Assembly: GCA_903886275.1 (NCBI GenBank)
Contig: CAISLN010000121.1
Span: 1 to 64,000, forward strand
Direction of reading: 5' to 3'
DNA from: an uncultured beta proteobacterium
Lineage (GTDB): Bacteria > Pseudomonadota > Gammaproteobacteria > Burkholderiales > Burkholderiaceae_C
DNA length: 64,000 nt
Below, piece by piece: positions 1-8,401 of this stretch. The notes under the pieces are model-generated. The model did no database searches. It was not told the origin of the DNA and worked only from the letters and a program-made list of their open reading frames with translations. Positions within the stretch are counted from its first letter, which is position 1, and the number at the start of each line of letters is the position of its first letter. The position numbers and the translations under genes are program-made.

Positions 1-87
1 CTCCTTCCCATCCCGAACAGGACAGTGAAACGCGTCTGCGCCGATGATAGTGCGGATTCCCGTGTGAAAGTAGGTCATCGTCAGGCT
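1..87 (+). rRNA. rrf: 5S ribosomal RNA, 3' part (5' end lies outside the window)
   Basis: The first 87 bases match the 3' three quarters of a proteobacterial 5S rRNA. Loop and helix landmarks such as CCGAAC, GTGAAACGCG, GCGCCGATG and the closing AGTAGGTCATCGTCAGGCT are in the right order and spacing. The 5' end is cut by the window edge. A strong hairpin terminator follows, so this is the end of an rRNA operon read on the plus strand. The exact 3' end is uncertain by a few bases. Confidence 0.93.
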
Positions 88-98
88 ATTAAAAGCAG

Positions 99-132
99 AA
101 AAAGCCCCAGAGAAATCTGGGGCTTTTTTTTG
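99..132 (+). terminator. Rho-independent terminator of the rRNA operon
   Basis: A GC-rich stem, AGCCCCAGA pairing with TCTGGGGCT around a short loop, is followed by a run of eight T. It lies directly after the 5S rRNA. The A-run on the left could also make it work for the minus strand. Confidence 0.92.
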
Positions 133-501
133 GCCAAAATTCGCTAAGCTGTAAATAGGCGCAAAAGCCCCCAGCTCTTTGAGTCGCTTGCAGGCGCAAC
201 GTACATGGAACCCAAGGCTACACCAATCAAATTCGTAAGTGTGAAATCCTGATCGCCTGCATGCGTCGCATGGTTTGCGCGGCCAGTAGTCCGCCCAACC
301 AGTTGACCTAGCGCAACTGGATATACCCACTCCATAGTCTGCGTTTTGCAGTAGACAAGGGTTCGCAGATTTCAAAGACCAAGGTCCCAGGGTGACGCAT
401 CCACCAACGGGTTCATGCATCAAACTTCCTGGCGCGGCCAAAGATATGCCGTAATACGGGTCGTCGTCAGTGCCGACGCTGCAGGGCGCCGGGCCGCTCC
501 C
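133..501. other. Stretch between the rRNA operon and the MFS gene, no convincing gene
   Basis: This 369-base stretch holds only one small minus-strand open frame (144-335, 63 codons, product beginning MEWVYPVALG). It has no recognisable domain, and I cannot see a good ribosome binding site for it. The rest shows no tRNA, repeat or hairpin that I can recognise. It separates convergent transcription units: rRNA on the plus strand and the transporter on the minus strand. Confidence 0.5.
144..335 (-). CDS. Small hypothetical open frame, probably not a real gene
   Basis: A 63-codon open frame whose product ends with the sequence KSWGLLRLFTA. It has no membrane segment, signal peptide or motif known to me. 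Its position directly behind an rRNA terminator and on the opposite strand makes it a likely chance frame. I list it only because it is the sole open frame in an otherwise empty stretch. Confidence 0.15.
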   Translation of the reverse strand: MEWVYPVALGQLVGRTTGRANHATHAGDQDFTLTNLIGVALGSMYVAPASDSKSWGLLRLFTA

Positions 502-1680
502 TTACGCTTTGCGTGCCGAACCCATAAAGAAGCACAGCGCCAGCAGCGGAAAAGCCAGTGCGGTCCATGCGGCCTGGTTCCAGCCACCCTGTGCGTAGGA
601 CCAGCCGCCCAGCGCCGAGCCGACTGCGCCACCGGCAAAAAACGTGGCCATGAAAATGGCGTTGCATCGGCCGCGCTGTGCTGCACCCAGGGCAAATATC
701 ACCCGCTGGCTCAGCACCAGGTGTGCCGATATACCTGCGTCCAGCACAATCGCGACAACCACCAGCAGCGCAAGTTGCAGGCCGCCCAATTCCAGTTGTG
801 CCAGCAGCAGGGCCAGGATCGCCAGCAGCATGGCGATGATGGTGGCCGGACGGGTCCAGCCCCGGTCGGCCATGCGACCGGCCAATGGCGCCGCAATGGC
901 GCCCGCCACACCGGCCAGCGCGAACAGGGCAATATCGCGCTGACGCATACCGAATTGCTGCGCCAGGTGCAGCGGCACCACCGTCCAGAAAAGGCTAAAA
1001 GCTGCGAACAGGCAGGCATGGCAGAGCGCCCGCAGGCGCAGCACGGGCGTTTGCAGCGCCAGATCCACCATGGAGGCCATCAGCTCACGGTAGCCAATAG
1101 GACTGTGCGGCTGGCGTTGGGGCAATGCAAGGCGCAGCACCACCAGCATCACCAGCATGGTCAGTGCTGCGAAGAAGTACACCGCATTCCAGGAGGCCAT
1201 ATCGGCAATCACGCTGGCAACCGGGCGCGCCAGCATGATGCCCAGCATCAGCCCGCTCATCACATTGCCGACCACCCTGCCGCGGATGCCGTCATGCGCC
1301 ATGTGCGCTGCATACAGCACCAATACCTGCACCGCTACCGACCCAATGCCGGTGAGCAGGGCGCAGGCCAGGAACAGGGGCGCAGACGGGCTGAGGGCGG
1401 CGCCCAACAGCGACAGTGCACTGAGTGCCACGGCGCCTAGCACCAGGGAGCGGTTCTCGACGTAATCGCCCAGTGGAATCACGAATAGCAGTCCCAGACC
1501 ATAGCCAATTTGCGTCAGTGTGACGATCAGGCCGGCTGCAGCGGGTGGCATGCTCAGCGCCAGGCTGATCGGCCCGACCAGTGTCTGGGCATAGTAAATG
1601 TTGGCCACGATCAGGCAGCAACCGACGGCCAGCAGCAGCACCAGCCAGGGGTTGACTTCAGGCTGCGACGCGGTTTGCAT
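502..1680 (-). CDS. MFS family transporter
   Basis: A 392-residue protein with about twelve hydrophobic segments, the first being WLVLLLAVGCCLIVANIYYA near residues 11-30. The sequence GYGLGLLFVIPLGDYVENR matches the region after TM2 that carries the conserved MFS loop motif. This is known of major facilitator proteins, which use ion gradients to move small solutes across the inner membrane. The start at 1680 (MQTASQ) was chosen because it places the first helix at the usual distance from the N-terminus. The longer frame adds 61 residues that overlap the upstream mutarotase gene. It is the last gene of the minus-strand carbohydrate cluster, 8 bases after the mutarotase, so a sugar or sugar-acid substrate is plausible but not shown by the sequence. 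Confidence 0.85.
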   Translation of the reverse strand: MQTASQPEVNPWLVLLLAVGCCLIVANIYYAQTLVGPISLALSMPPAAAGLIVTLTQIGYGLGLLFVIPLGDYVENRSLVLGAVALSALSLLGAALSPSAPLFLACALLTGIGSVAVQVLVLYAAHMAHDGIRGRVVGNVMSGLMLGIMLARPVASVIADMASWNAVYFFAALTMLVMLVVLRLALPQRQPHSPIGYRELMASMVDLALQTPVLRLRALCHACLFAAFSLFWTVVPLHLAQQFGMRQRDIALFALAGVAGAIAAPLAGRMADRGWTRPATIIAMLLAILALLLAQLELGGLQLALLVVVAIVLDAGISAHLVLSQRVIFALGAAQRGRCNAIFMATFFAGGAVGSALGGWSYAQGGWNQAAWTALAFPLLALCFFMGSARKA

Positions 1681-1688
1681 GGGCGGGC

Positions 1689-2540
1689 TTAACGGGCCGC
1701 CCGCAGCGTCTGCGATCCGCTCCAGCTTTGCCCGGCCGGCAGTTCCACGGCTTGGCCGATGCAGGCCGCCTCCACGCACAGGAATTGGCGAAAGCCGTCC
1801 TTGGGCAGGTCCGGCGGACAGGCCGCGGCGGCGCCACCCGGATTCCACACCACCACATCGCAAAAGCCGCTGTGCTGCAGTTCCGTCTGGCCCAGGGCCG
1901 ATTGCAGTTGCAGTTGCGTCGGGGCGTTGAAGTAGATGCGGTCTATCGCCTCATAGGGCTTGAGCGGGGTGTGGCGCACAACGGCATTGCCGCCTGCCGC
2001 CGTGCAGTCCTCAAAGTCGCTGCCGTCCAACCCGTCCAGGCGAACCGAGTCGATGGAGCCCACCGTCAGGTAGGTGTGCAGCGCGGCCTGGAAACTGAAA
2101 GACTCGGGCCCCTGGTTGCTGACCGCCAGGGTGATCGCCAGACTGTCGTCTTGCAGCGCCACCGTCAGCGTGCACCCAAAGGCATGGGGCCAGAGCGCCT
2201 TGATGACCTTGTGGCTTTGCAGCGCCAGGGTCACGCTGCACGCATCTTCAGTTGGGGCGGCGTCTTCCACCAGCGCCCAGCGGCAGGTGCGGGCGAAGCC
2301 GTGGCGCGGCAGTACGCCGCGCGTGTTGAACTGGGGAAACACCACCGGCACACCACCGCGTATGGCCTGACCCGACTCAAAGCGGGTGTTGGGGCTGAGG
2401 TAGAGCTGCTCCACACCCGCCGCGCTTTTCCAGGAAACCACATGGGCTCCGTGGAGCGTGACGGTGGCGGTTGCGCCATTGGGGGCACACAGGCGGACCG
2501 CAGGCAGTCCGTGGAAAAGGCAGTTTTCTTGGGTTGGCAT
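1689..2540 (-). CDS. D-hexose-6-phosphate mutarotase (YeaD/aldose-1-epimerase family)
   Basis: A 283-residue protein of the galactose-mutarotase fold. Family landmarks are visible: HGAHVVSWK near residue 28, the GGVPVVFPQF stretch near 62, RHGFAR near 79 and YEAIDRIY near 200. The family interconverts alpha and beta anomers of hexose-6-phosphates or related aldoses in the cytoplasm. The start at 2540 (MPTQEN) fits the family length. The 19-residue extension upstream has no homologous look. It lies between the HAD phosphatase and the MFS transporter in the same direction, consistent with a role in the sugar pathway of this cluster. The exact substrate is an inference from the family. Confidence 0.85.
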   Translation of the reverse strand: MPTQENCLFHGLPAVRLCAPNGATATVTLHGAHVVSWKSAAGVEQLYLSPNTRFESGQAIRGGVPVVFPQFNTRGVLPRHGFARTCRWALVEDAAPTEDACSVTLALQSHKVIKALWPHAFGCTLTVALQDDSLAITLAVSNQGPESFSFQAALHTYLTVGSIDSVRLDGLDGSDFEDCTAAGGNAVVRHTPLKPYEAIDRIYFNAPTQLQLQSALGQTELQHSGFCDVVVWNPGGAAAACPPDLPKDGFRQFLCVEAACIGQAVELPAGQSWSGSQTLRAAR

Positions 2541-2568
2541 GGACCATTCTAGCCAGCGTAAAGCGGCG

Positions 2569-3216
2569 TTATGCCAGCAGGGTTTCCAGCGTGGCAAGCA
2601 GGTTATGCGGGTCGGCTAGCAGCGTTGTATCCGGGAAGACAAAGCCGATCATGTGCGGTTCCGGCCAGGCTATCACCCGCATGCCTGCGGCCAGTCCGGC
2701 GCTTGCGCCCGGCACGCTGTCCTCCACCACCAGGCACTCAGCGGGCTGCAGGCCCAGCAGCCAGGCCGCCCGCAGATAGGGCTCGGGGTCGGGCTTGCCC
2801 AGGCGCACGTCGTTGCGGCTGACCGTGACCTGCTCGGCCTGCGTCAGGCCCATGGCCACCAGGTTGATCTGCACCAGGATGCGGTCCGAATTGGAGACCA
2901 CGGCAAAGCGGATACCCTTGTCCCGCAGCAGCTCCAGAACCGCCAGGATTCCGGGGCGCGGCTGCAGCTCGGTGCGGCGCAGGGCATAGGCCGCATGCTT
3001 GGCCTCCTGCAGCTCCGCATAGGGCAGGGCCAGGCCGGTGCACACCACAATGTGCTCGTAGATGGCCTGCAGGGACTGCCCGGTCAGGCCGTTGAGGAAG
3101 TCGTCTCTGAGCTGCACGCCCTGCAGGTCCAACACATCGCGCAGGGCCCGCTGGTGGGTGCCTTCGCTGTCCACCAGCGTGCCGTCCATGTCAAACAAGA
3201 CTGCTTGTATCTTCAT
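2569..3216 (-). CDS. HAD-family phosphatase (beta-phosphoglucomutase-like, IA subfamily)
   Basis: A 215-residue protein with all HAD motifs. Motif I is FDMDGTLVDSE (residues 8-18, the nucleophile and acid Asp), motif II lies in FAVVSNSD, motif III is the Lys in GKPDPEPY, and motif IV is VVEDSVPGASAG. The family removes phosphate from, or moves it on, small sugar phosphates in the cytoplasm. The start ATG at 3216 overlaps the intended stop codon of the upstream FGGY kinase as ATGA, a sign of translational coupling. Because the kinase is frameshifted, the raw sequence reads through from kinase into this gene as one 700-residue frame, which I consider an artefact of that mutation. Confidence 0.88.
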   Translation of the reverse strand: MKIQAVLFDMDGTLVDSEGTHQRALRDVLDLQGVQLRDDFLNGLTGQSLQAIYEHIVVCTGLALPYAELQEAKHAAYALRRTELQPRPGILAVLELLRDKGIRFAVVSNSDRILVQINLVAMGLTQAEQVTVSRNDVRLGKPDPEPYLRAAWLLGLQPAECLVVEDSVPGASAGLAAGMRVIAWPEPHMIGFVFPDTTLLADPHNLLATLETLLA

Positions 3217-4725
3217 GCTGTGCCCGCTGTACCGGTATTTCCCAGCACACCCTTGAGCGCCGGGTACAGGGCCCGGTAGCGCTGGTAAATTTCTTCGTAC
3301 ATCGCGGCCTCGCGCGCGCGGCTCAATGCTCAGGCCCGGGCGCACCATCTGCGCAATGCCCTCGTCGATGCTCTTGAAATGCCCGGCGCCCATTGCCGCC
3401 AGCACCGCGCTGCCGGTGGAGGGGGCGTCGGGCGAGGCCGGCATGCGCACCGGCAGCCCGGCGGTGTCGGCGTGTATTTGCAGCCACAGGCGCGAGGCGC
3501 TAGCACCCCCGCCCACCGTCACCTCGGTGCCGGCATAGCCGGCGCTGCGGAAAGACTCCAGGATGGCCCGCGTGCCAAAACCTATGCCCTCCATGATGGC
3601 GCGAAAGATGTGCTGCGGCTCATGCGCCAGCGTCAGCCCCACGATCGCGCCGCGCGACAGCGGGTCGGTATAGGGCGTGCGGTTGCCCTGAAAATGGTCT
3701 TGCACGATCAGCCCATCGGCGCCCGGCTCCAGCGCCTCGGCCAGGGCGTTGAGCTGGGCCAGGTCCAACGTGCCGCCGCACAGGCGGCGTAGCCAGTTGA
3801 TGATGGAGCCGGTGGAGGTCTGCCCGCCCTCCACAATCCAGCGCCCGGGGTAGACGATGTCCGGGTAGGCGCCCCAGACGCCGGGGGCGTGGATGGGCGC
3901 CTCGGTGACGCCGAACTGCAGGTGCGAGGAGCCGGTGATCAGCGCCAGCTGACCCGGCCGGTTGACGCCCAGGCCGATCATGCCGATCAGCGCATCCGCC
4001 CCGCCCTGCACCACCTTGACCGACTGCGGCAGGCCCAGGGCCTGCGCGGCAGCAGAGGTGAGCGTGGCCACCACCTCGCCCGGTGCCAGCACGCGCGCCG
4101 GCCACTTGGCCTCCAACTCCTCCAGGTCCAGCGCCTTCAGGATGCCGCGGGCCCAGCCGCCCTCGCGCGAGGAGTAATGCCAGCGCAGGCCGGCGTTGTC
4201 CAGCGAGGCCACGCGCTCGCCGGTCAGGCGCAGGGTGAGAAAGTCCTGGTACTCGCAAATCGTGTGGGCGGCCGCGAACAGCTGTGGCTCATGGCGCTTG
4301 AGCCACAGCGCCTTGGGGATCATCCATTCGGCCGACACCGGACCGCGTCCGCCGCCGTTGATCTTGAGCGCCGGGTCGTTCGTAGCCAGTACCGCGTCGG
4401 CCTCGGCGTGGGCGCGCACGTCCATCCACAGCAGGGCCGGGCGCAGGGCGCGGCCTTCTCTGTCCAGCGCCACCACGGTGCAGCAGGTGGTGGCAAAGGC
4501 CATGGACTCGATTTGCGTAGCGTCAATGCCCGCCTCGGTGATGGCACCGCGGGTGGCCTCCACCATGGCGCGCCACCAGTCTTCGGGGTCCTGTTCGGCG
4601 CGCGCACCGGCAGAGAATTGCGTGGCATAGGCCACCGCCTTGGAGCCCAGGCAGTTGCCGCCCAGGTCGTAGATGCGGGCGCGCAGGCTCTCGGTGTCGC
4701 CGTCGGCGGTCAGGAAATAGGACAT
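3213..4725 (-). pseudogene. FGGY-family carbohydrate kinase, frameshifted close to its C-terminus
   Basis: About 500 residues of a xylulokinase/ribulokinase-type sugar kinase, which phosphorylates a sugar or polyol with ATP. Visible features are the N-terminal phosphate motif region ADGDTESLR, the WMDVRAH stretch, the TGSSH motif with LQFGV after it, and the C-terminal VGGGASASRLWLQI ATP-binding motif. The start at 4725 is preceded by a good AAGGAG site. The CG-repeat near 3312-3322 carries a one-base indel. Restoring the frame gives a plausible tail containing MYEEIYQRY and ending in a TGA that overlaps the HAD start as ATGA. Unrepaired, the protein runs into the HAD enzyme. The phosphate motif reads D-G-D-T instead of the usual D-x-G-T, another possible sign of decay. 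Damage or sequencing error cannot be told apart from one sequence. Confidence 0.8.
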
Positions 4726-4785
4726 GGTGGGTCTCCTTCTGTGTTGTCTGCCATGGTACGCAAGGCCTGCATCGCCCGGCTGCAC

Positions 4786-6073
4786 TTAGCCATGGGCCAA
4801 TCCCTGCAGCGCACCGTGCAGCAACAGGTCCAGCAGTTCACGCGGCTGGTCCCACATCGGCATATGGCCGGACTGGGCCAGCCAGTGCACCGCCACCCGG
4901 GGTGGCAGTTGCTGCGCTTGTGTGGGGGCAATTACCTGGTCCTGCAAGCCCATATAGACACGTACCGGAAGGCGCGGCGCCAGCTTTTCCAGCAGGCGCA
5001 GCAGCTCGACGCGCCGTGTCCCGTTGGGCGCGGCCAGGGCCAAGGCCAGGGTCTGCAAGCGCCCACGCGCCAGTTCATCGGCCAAGGTTTTCAGCAGGGG
5101 TTCCGACAGCACGGTGGCGCGCGGCCCCAGGAAATGCAGCAGGTGCGCCAGCTCGCCCGGCGTCTGCACGGCCGCCATGCCATGCACAAAGTCGGAAGCA
5201 ATCTCGCGCCCGATGCCGGCCGGAGCGATCAGCGTCAGCGAAGTGGCGCGTGCGCCCAACGCTTCGGCCAACTCGCTGGCCACCACCGCGCCCAGCGAGT
5301 GCCCGACCAGGTGCAGCGGCCCCTGCAGACCCAGGCCTTGGAGCAGGGCCCGCACCGGCGTCACCAGCGATTCGATTCCGCTGGCCGCGACCTGCGTGCT
5401 GCCATGGCCGGCCAGGTCCGGTGCGATCACGCGCAGGCCCATGGCGCCCAGCGCAGAAGACAGCGCCGCCCAGACGCTGTGGTCGGCCGAGAAGCCGTGC
5501 AGTAGCAGTACATTGCCTTGCTTGCCGGCACCGTTGTTGGCATAGGCCATACGGCCCTGCTCGGTGTCGGCGAAATGCAGGCCGGCCTGCGCAATAGCCG
5601 GCGCGGCCACATCGCACACCTCGATGCGGCCACGCCGGCCGCTGCCCTGCAGCGACTCCAGCGCCAGTCCGGCGGCGCGAGCCGCAGCGCGTGCGGCCGG
5701 TGTGGCGCGCAGCGCACCAGTTCGTTGTGCCGAGCCTGCGGCTGCTACAACCTGTGTCGCGGCCTGCGTTCCTGCAAAGGTCGGTGGTTCGGCTTTTGCA
5801 GTGCTTGCGTCTTCGTGCCGGGCTGGCGCAGCGCTTGCGGGCGCTACCTTCGGCTGCACCTCCGCAACCTCCATGCGACCAATCAGCGCGCCCACGGCGA
5901 CATCGTCACCGGCCTGGCAGAGCTGCTCCAGCAGGCGCCCGCCCAGCAGGCTGGGCAGCTCCACAATGGTCTTGTCGGTTTCCAGCTCCAGCAGGGTCTC
6001 GCCACGCGCCACCAGATCGCCCGGTGTCCATGGTCTCGCCCAGGCGCGGCAGCGTCAGGTCGCGCACGGCCAT
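4786..6073 (-). pseudogene. acoC: Dihydrolipoyl acyltransferase (E2) of an acetoin-dehydrogenase-like complex, frameshifted in the lipoyl domain
   Basis: The product has an N-terminal lipoyl domain with the lipoylation motif ETDKTIVELPS, then an Ala/Pro-rich linker, a peripheral-subunit-binding stretch (ATPAARAAARAAGLAL) and an alpha/beta-hydrolase-like catalytic part. That part shows LLHGFSADHSVW, a VGHSLGAVVA nucleophile elbow and a late SGHMPMW histidine. This hydrolase-like E2 is typical of AcoC of acetoin dehydrogenase. An ATG at 6073 overlaps the E1-beta stop as ATGA and opens MAVRDLTLPRLGETMD. An extra G in the run at 6020-6022 then breaks the frame before the lipoylated lysine. The remaining open frame can only begin near 6012, without the first strands of the lipoyl domain. 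Function as a swinging-arm E2 is therefore doubtful. Confidence 0.8.
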
Positions 6074-7041
6074 CAAAACATCCTCCGCACCGCAGCGGCA
6101 ATGCTGGCGGGCGAGGGCACGCTGTGGCTCTCCAGCAGCGGCGACACCGAGATCGGGATGTCTTCGCCGGCAATGCGCATGACCGGGTCCTGCAGGTAGT
6201 CAAAGCATTCCTCGCTGATGCGCGCGGCCAGCTCGGCCGCCACGCCCGCGGTCAGGCAGGCCTCGCTGACCACAGCGGCGCGGCCGGTGCGCTGCACATG
6301 GGCGGCCACCGTCTCCATGTCCAGCGGGTTGATGGTGCGCAGGTCGATCACCGTGGCCTCAATGCCCTCCAAGGCCAACTGCGTGGCGGCCTCCAGCGCG
6401 TAATGCACCATGCGCGAATAGGTGACGATGGTGAGGTCGTCGCCCATACGGCGCGCCACCGCCTTGCCCCAGGGCGCGCAGGGGCGGCTCAGGTCCACCT
6501 CTTCCTTGCGCGTGTACAGCGCCTTGTGCTCGATGAAGACCACCGGGTCGGGCATGGTCAGGCTGTGGCGCAGCAGGTGGTAGGCGTCTTCGGCCGTGGC
6601 CGGCATGGCCAGGCGCAGGCCCGGCGTGTGCATGACCCAGGATTCCAGGCTTTGCGAATGCTGCGCCCCGGCCGAGCGACCGGTGCAGCCCTGTGTGCGC
6701 AGCACCAGGGGCACGCCGATCTGGCCACCAAACATGTAGCGGATCTTGGCCGCCTGGTTGCCGAGTTGGTCCATGGTCATGCCGATGAAATCCACATACA
6801 TCAGCTCGGCCACCGGGCGCAATCCGGTCATGGCAGCGCCCACTGCGGCACCCACAATGGCGGCCTCGGAGATCGGGGTGTCGATGACGCGCTCGGCGCC
6901 GTATTTTTCAAACAGGCCCTTGGTCACGCCATAGGCGCCGCCATAGCGGCCCACCTCTTCACCGATCACCACCACGGTGGAATCCTGGGCCATGCTGTCA
7001 TCTAGCGCCTGTCGCAGCGCGTCGCGGTAGGTAAGTTCCAT
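6073..7041 (-). CDS. acoB: 2-oxoacid/acetoin dehydrogenase E1 component, beta subunit
   Basis: A 322-residue protein collinear with the beta subunits of thiamine-diphosphate-dependent E1 enzymes (AcoB, PdhB, BkdB). Landmarks are the VVVIGEEVGRYGGAYGVTKGL segment, with the catalytic Glu of the GEEV motif near residue 28, DTPISEAAIVGAAVGAA, the YVDFI segment and the C-terminal DLRTINPLDMETV. The beta subunit completes the thiamine diphosphate site formed with the alpha subunit in a heterotetramer. The frame is intact and the length is normal for the family. It lies 26 bases after E1-alpha and overlaps E2 by four bases, so the three were co-expressed. Acetoin is the best guess for the substrate because of the E2 type, but the sugar-gene context leaves room for another ketone. 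Confidence 0.87.
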   Translation of the reverse strand: MELTYRDALRQALDDSMAQDSTVVVIGEEVGRYGGAYGVTKGLFEKYGAERVIDTPISEAAIVGAAVGAAMTGLRPVAELMYVDFIGMTMDQLGNQAAKIRYMFGGQIGVPLVLRTQGCTGRSAGAQHSQSLESWVMHTPGLRLAMPATAEDAYHLLRHSLTMPDPVVFIEHKALYTRKEEVDLSRPCAPWGKAVARRMGDDLTIVTYSRMVHYALEAATQLALEGIEATVIDLRTINPLDMETVAAHVQRTGRAAVVSEACLTAGVAAELAARISEECFDYLQDPVMRIAGEDIPISVSPLLESHSVPSPASIAAAVRRMF

Positions 7042-7067
7042 TTGACGTCTCGTTATGGGATGGTGGT

Positions 7068-7919
7068 TCAGGCGCGCGCGTAGATGCGGTCGAGCCGGCT
7101 TGCCAGTGGCTCTGGCTCGGGCTGGTCTGGCGCATAGACATCGCGGAACATCGAGGCCAGGGGCGGCTCGCTGCCGGCCAGCGCAAAGTCAATGCTGGCG
7201 TCCATCTCGGCCTCGATAGCCTGCTCCAAAGCGCTGAGCGCCTGCTCGTCCGTGGCGCCGCTCTGGATCAGGCGCTCGCGGCTATGGGCCACCGGGTTGC
7301 GCGCGCGGCCGGTGACTTCATCGTCCTCGCTGCGGTAGGGGCTTTTGTCCATGCGCGCATAGCCAAAGAAGCGGTAGCAGGACACCGACAGAAAGGCCGG
7401 CTGGCCCTGGCGCGCGCCGTCCACCAGGCGCTTGGCCACGGCATAGACCTGCTCCACATCGGCGCCGTCGACCATCTCGCCGGCCAGCCCCAATGCATGG
7501 GCGCGTGCGTCAAAGGCCTGCGACTTGGTGGCCTGCTCGATGCGGGTGCCCATGCCGTACTGGTTGTTGATGCAGACAAACACCACCGGCAGGTTCCACA
7601 GCGCGGCCATGTTCATGCTCTCGTGCAGGATGCCCTGCTGCATGGCGCCGTCGCCAAAGAAGGCAATCGACACGGCATTGTTTTTGCGGTGGCGGTAGCT
7701 CAGGCCGGCACCGACCACGGCCGGAATGCCGCCGCCCACAATCGCGTTGGCGCCCAGGTGGCCCAGCGCCATGTCGGCAATGTGCATGGAGCCGGCAGTG
7801 CCGCCGCGCACAAACAGCTCGCCCACGCGCTCCTCGAAGGTGCGGATGCGGCGCATCAGGGTGTAGAGCTCGGCCAGCGTGGGCGCCTGTTCGGACGCAG
7901 GGGGGGTGACTGGGGGCAT
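7068..7919 (-). CDS. acoA: 2-oxoacid/acetoin dehydrogenase E1 component, alpha subunit, with an internal deletion
   Basis: A 283-residue protein of the thiamine-diphosphate-binding E1-alpha family. The cofactor motif is present: FFGDGAMQQG at residues 87-96 followed by CINNQ at 116-120. The region LGANAIVGGGIPAVVGAG also fits. The N-terminal part RTFEERVGELFVRGGTAGSM (residues 26-45) is joined directly to HIADMALG. In intact relatives about 60 residues lie between these parts, including the HL..GEEA and HRGHG segments that help shape the active site and cofactor pocket. The join stays in frame. In relatives both flanking segments encode a G-S-M motif, so loss between short repeats is likely. 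The start at 7919 has an AGGAAA site. Activity is doubtful even though no stop codon is present. Confidence 0.82.
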   Translation of the reverse strand: MPPVTPPASEQAPTLAELYTLMRRIRTFEERVGELFVRGGTAGSMHIADMALGHLGANAIVGGGIPAVVGAGLSYRHRKNNAVSIAFFGDGAMQQGILHESMNMAALWNLPVVFVCINNQYGMGTRIEQATKSQAFDARAHALGLAGEMVDGADVEQVYAVAKRLVDGARQGQPAFLSVSCYRFFGYARMDKSPYRSEDDEVTGRARNPVAHSRERLIQSGATDEQALSALEQAIEAEMDASIDFALAGSEPPLASMFRDVYAPDQPEPEPLASRLDRIYARA

Positions 7920-7958
7920 AAGGTTTCCTGCTGGGGTTAATGGTGCGGCATAAGCGCC

Positions 7959-8396
7959 TCAGCCGAAGATGACGCCTTTTTTGACCAGGAAGCATCCGTA
8001 AGGCCGGCGGTCGCCGGTGGCCACCACCACAAAGGCCTTGCGCGCCGCCTCATAAAAGGCAAAGCGCTCCAGCGAGCCCATCTGCAGGTCGGGCGTGTTG
8101 TGCTGGCGCGCCAGGGCCAGCACCTCCTGCTGCACCGGCGCCATTTCCTGCGGCTGGCCCACCACCTCCATGCGCAGCAGGGGCTGGTCCACAAAGCTGT
8201 CGAGCGGCAGCACCGAGAAGATGGCATTGGCCACCTGGTTCATGGACAAGCCATCGAGCCGGATCAAGGGGCGACCGGTGGCCAGCGCCTCCGCCGGAAA
8301 GTTGGCATTCACCAGACAGATGTCGTCGCCATGGCCCATGGCGCGCAGGGCTTCGAGCAGGCGCGGGCTCAGCAGCGGGTCTATGTTCTTCAGCAT
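7959..8396 (-). CDS. RbsD/FucU-family sugar-binding mutarotase
   Basis: A 145-residue protein with the FucU/RbsD pattern. It opens with MLKNIDPLLSPRLLEALRAM followed by GHGDDICLVNANFPA, carrying the conserved His and Asp, then the central LLRMEV stretch and the C-terminal YEAARKAFVVVATGD with ERFAFYE before it. The family catalyses anomer exchange of free sugars such as fucose or ribose in the cytoplasm. The ATG at 8396 has an AGGAG site eight bases upstream. It is the first surviving gene of the minus-strand cluster, 39 bases before E1-alpha. Immediately upstream lies a truncated gene on the other strand, so the original promoter or earlier genes of the operon may have been lost. Confidence 0.85.
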   Translation of the reverse strand: MLKNIDPLLSPRLLEALRAMGHGDDICLVNANFPAEALATGRPLIRLDGLSMNQVANAIFSVLPLDSFVDQPLLRMEVVGQPQEMAPVQQEVLALARQHNTPDLQMGSLERFAFYEAARKAFVVVATGDRRPYGCFLVKKGVIFG

Positions 8397-8401
8397 GCTG
8401 C

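Noticed and set aside
2569-4785. A genuine kinase-phosphatase fusion enzyme
   Set aside because: The linking sequence is the kinase tail read in the wrong frame. The correct frame ends in a TGA that overlaps the HAD start codon.
415-5505. Plus-strand open frames of 200-540 codons over the minus-strand sugar cluster
   Set aside because: They lie opposite clear enzymes and give His/Gln/Arg-rich products with no family resemblance.
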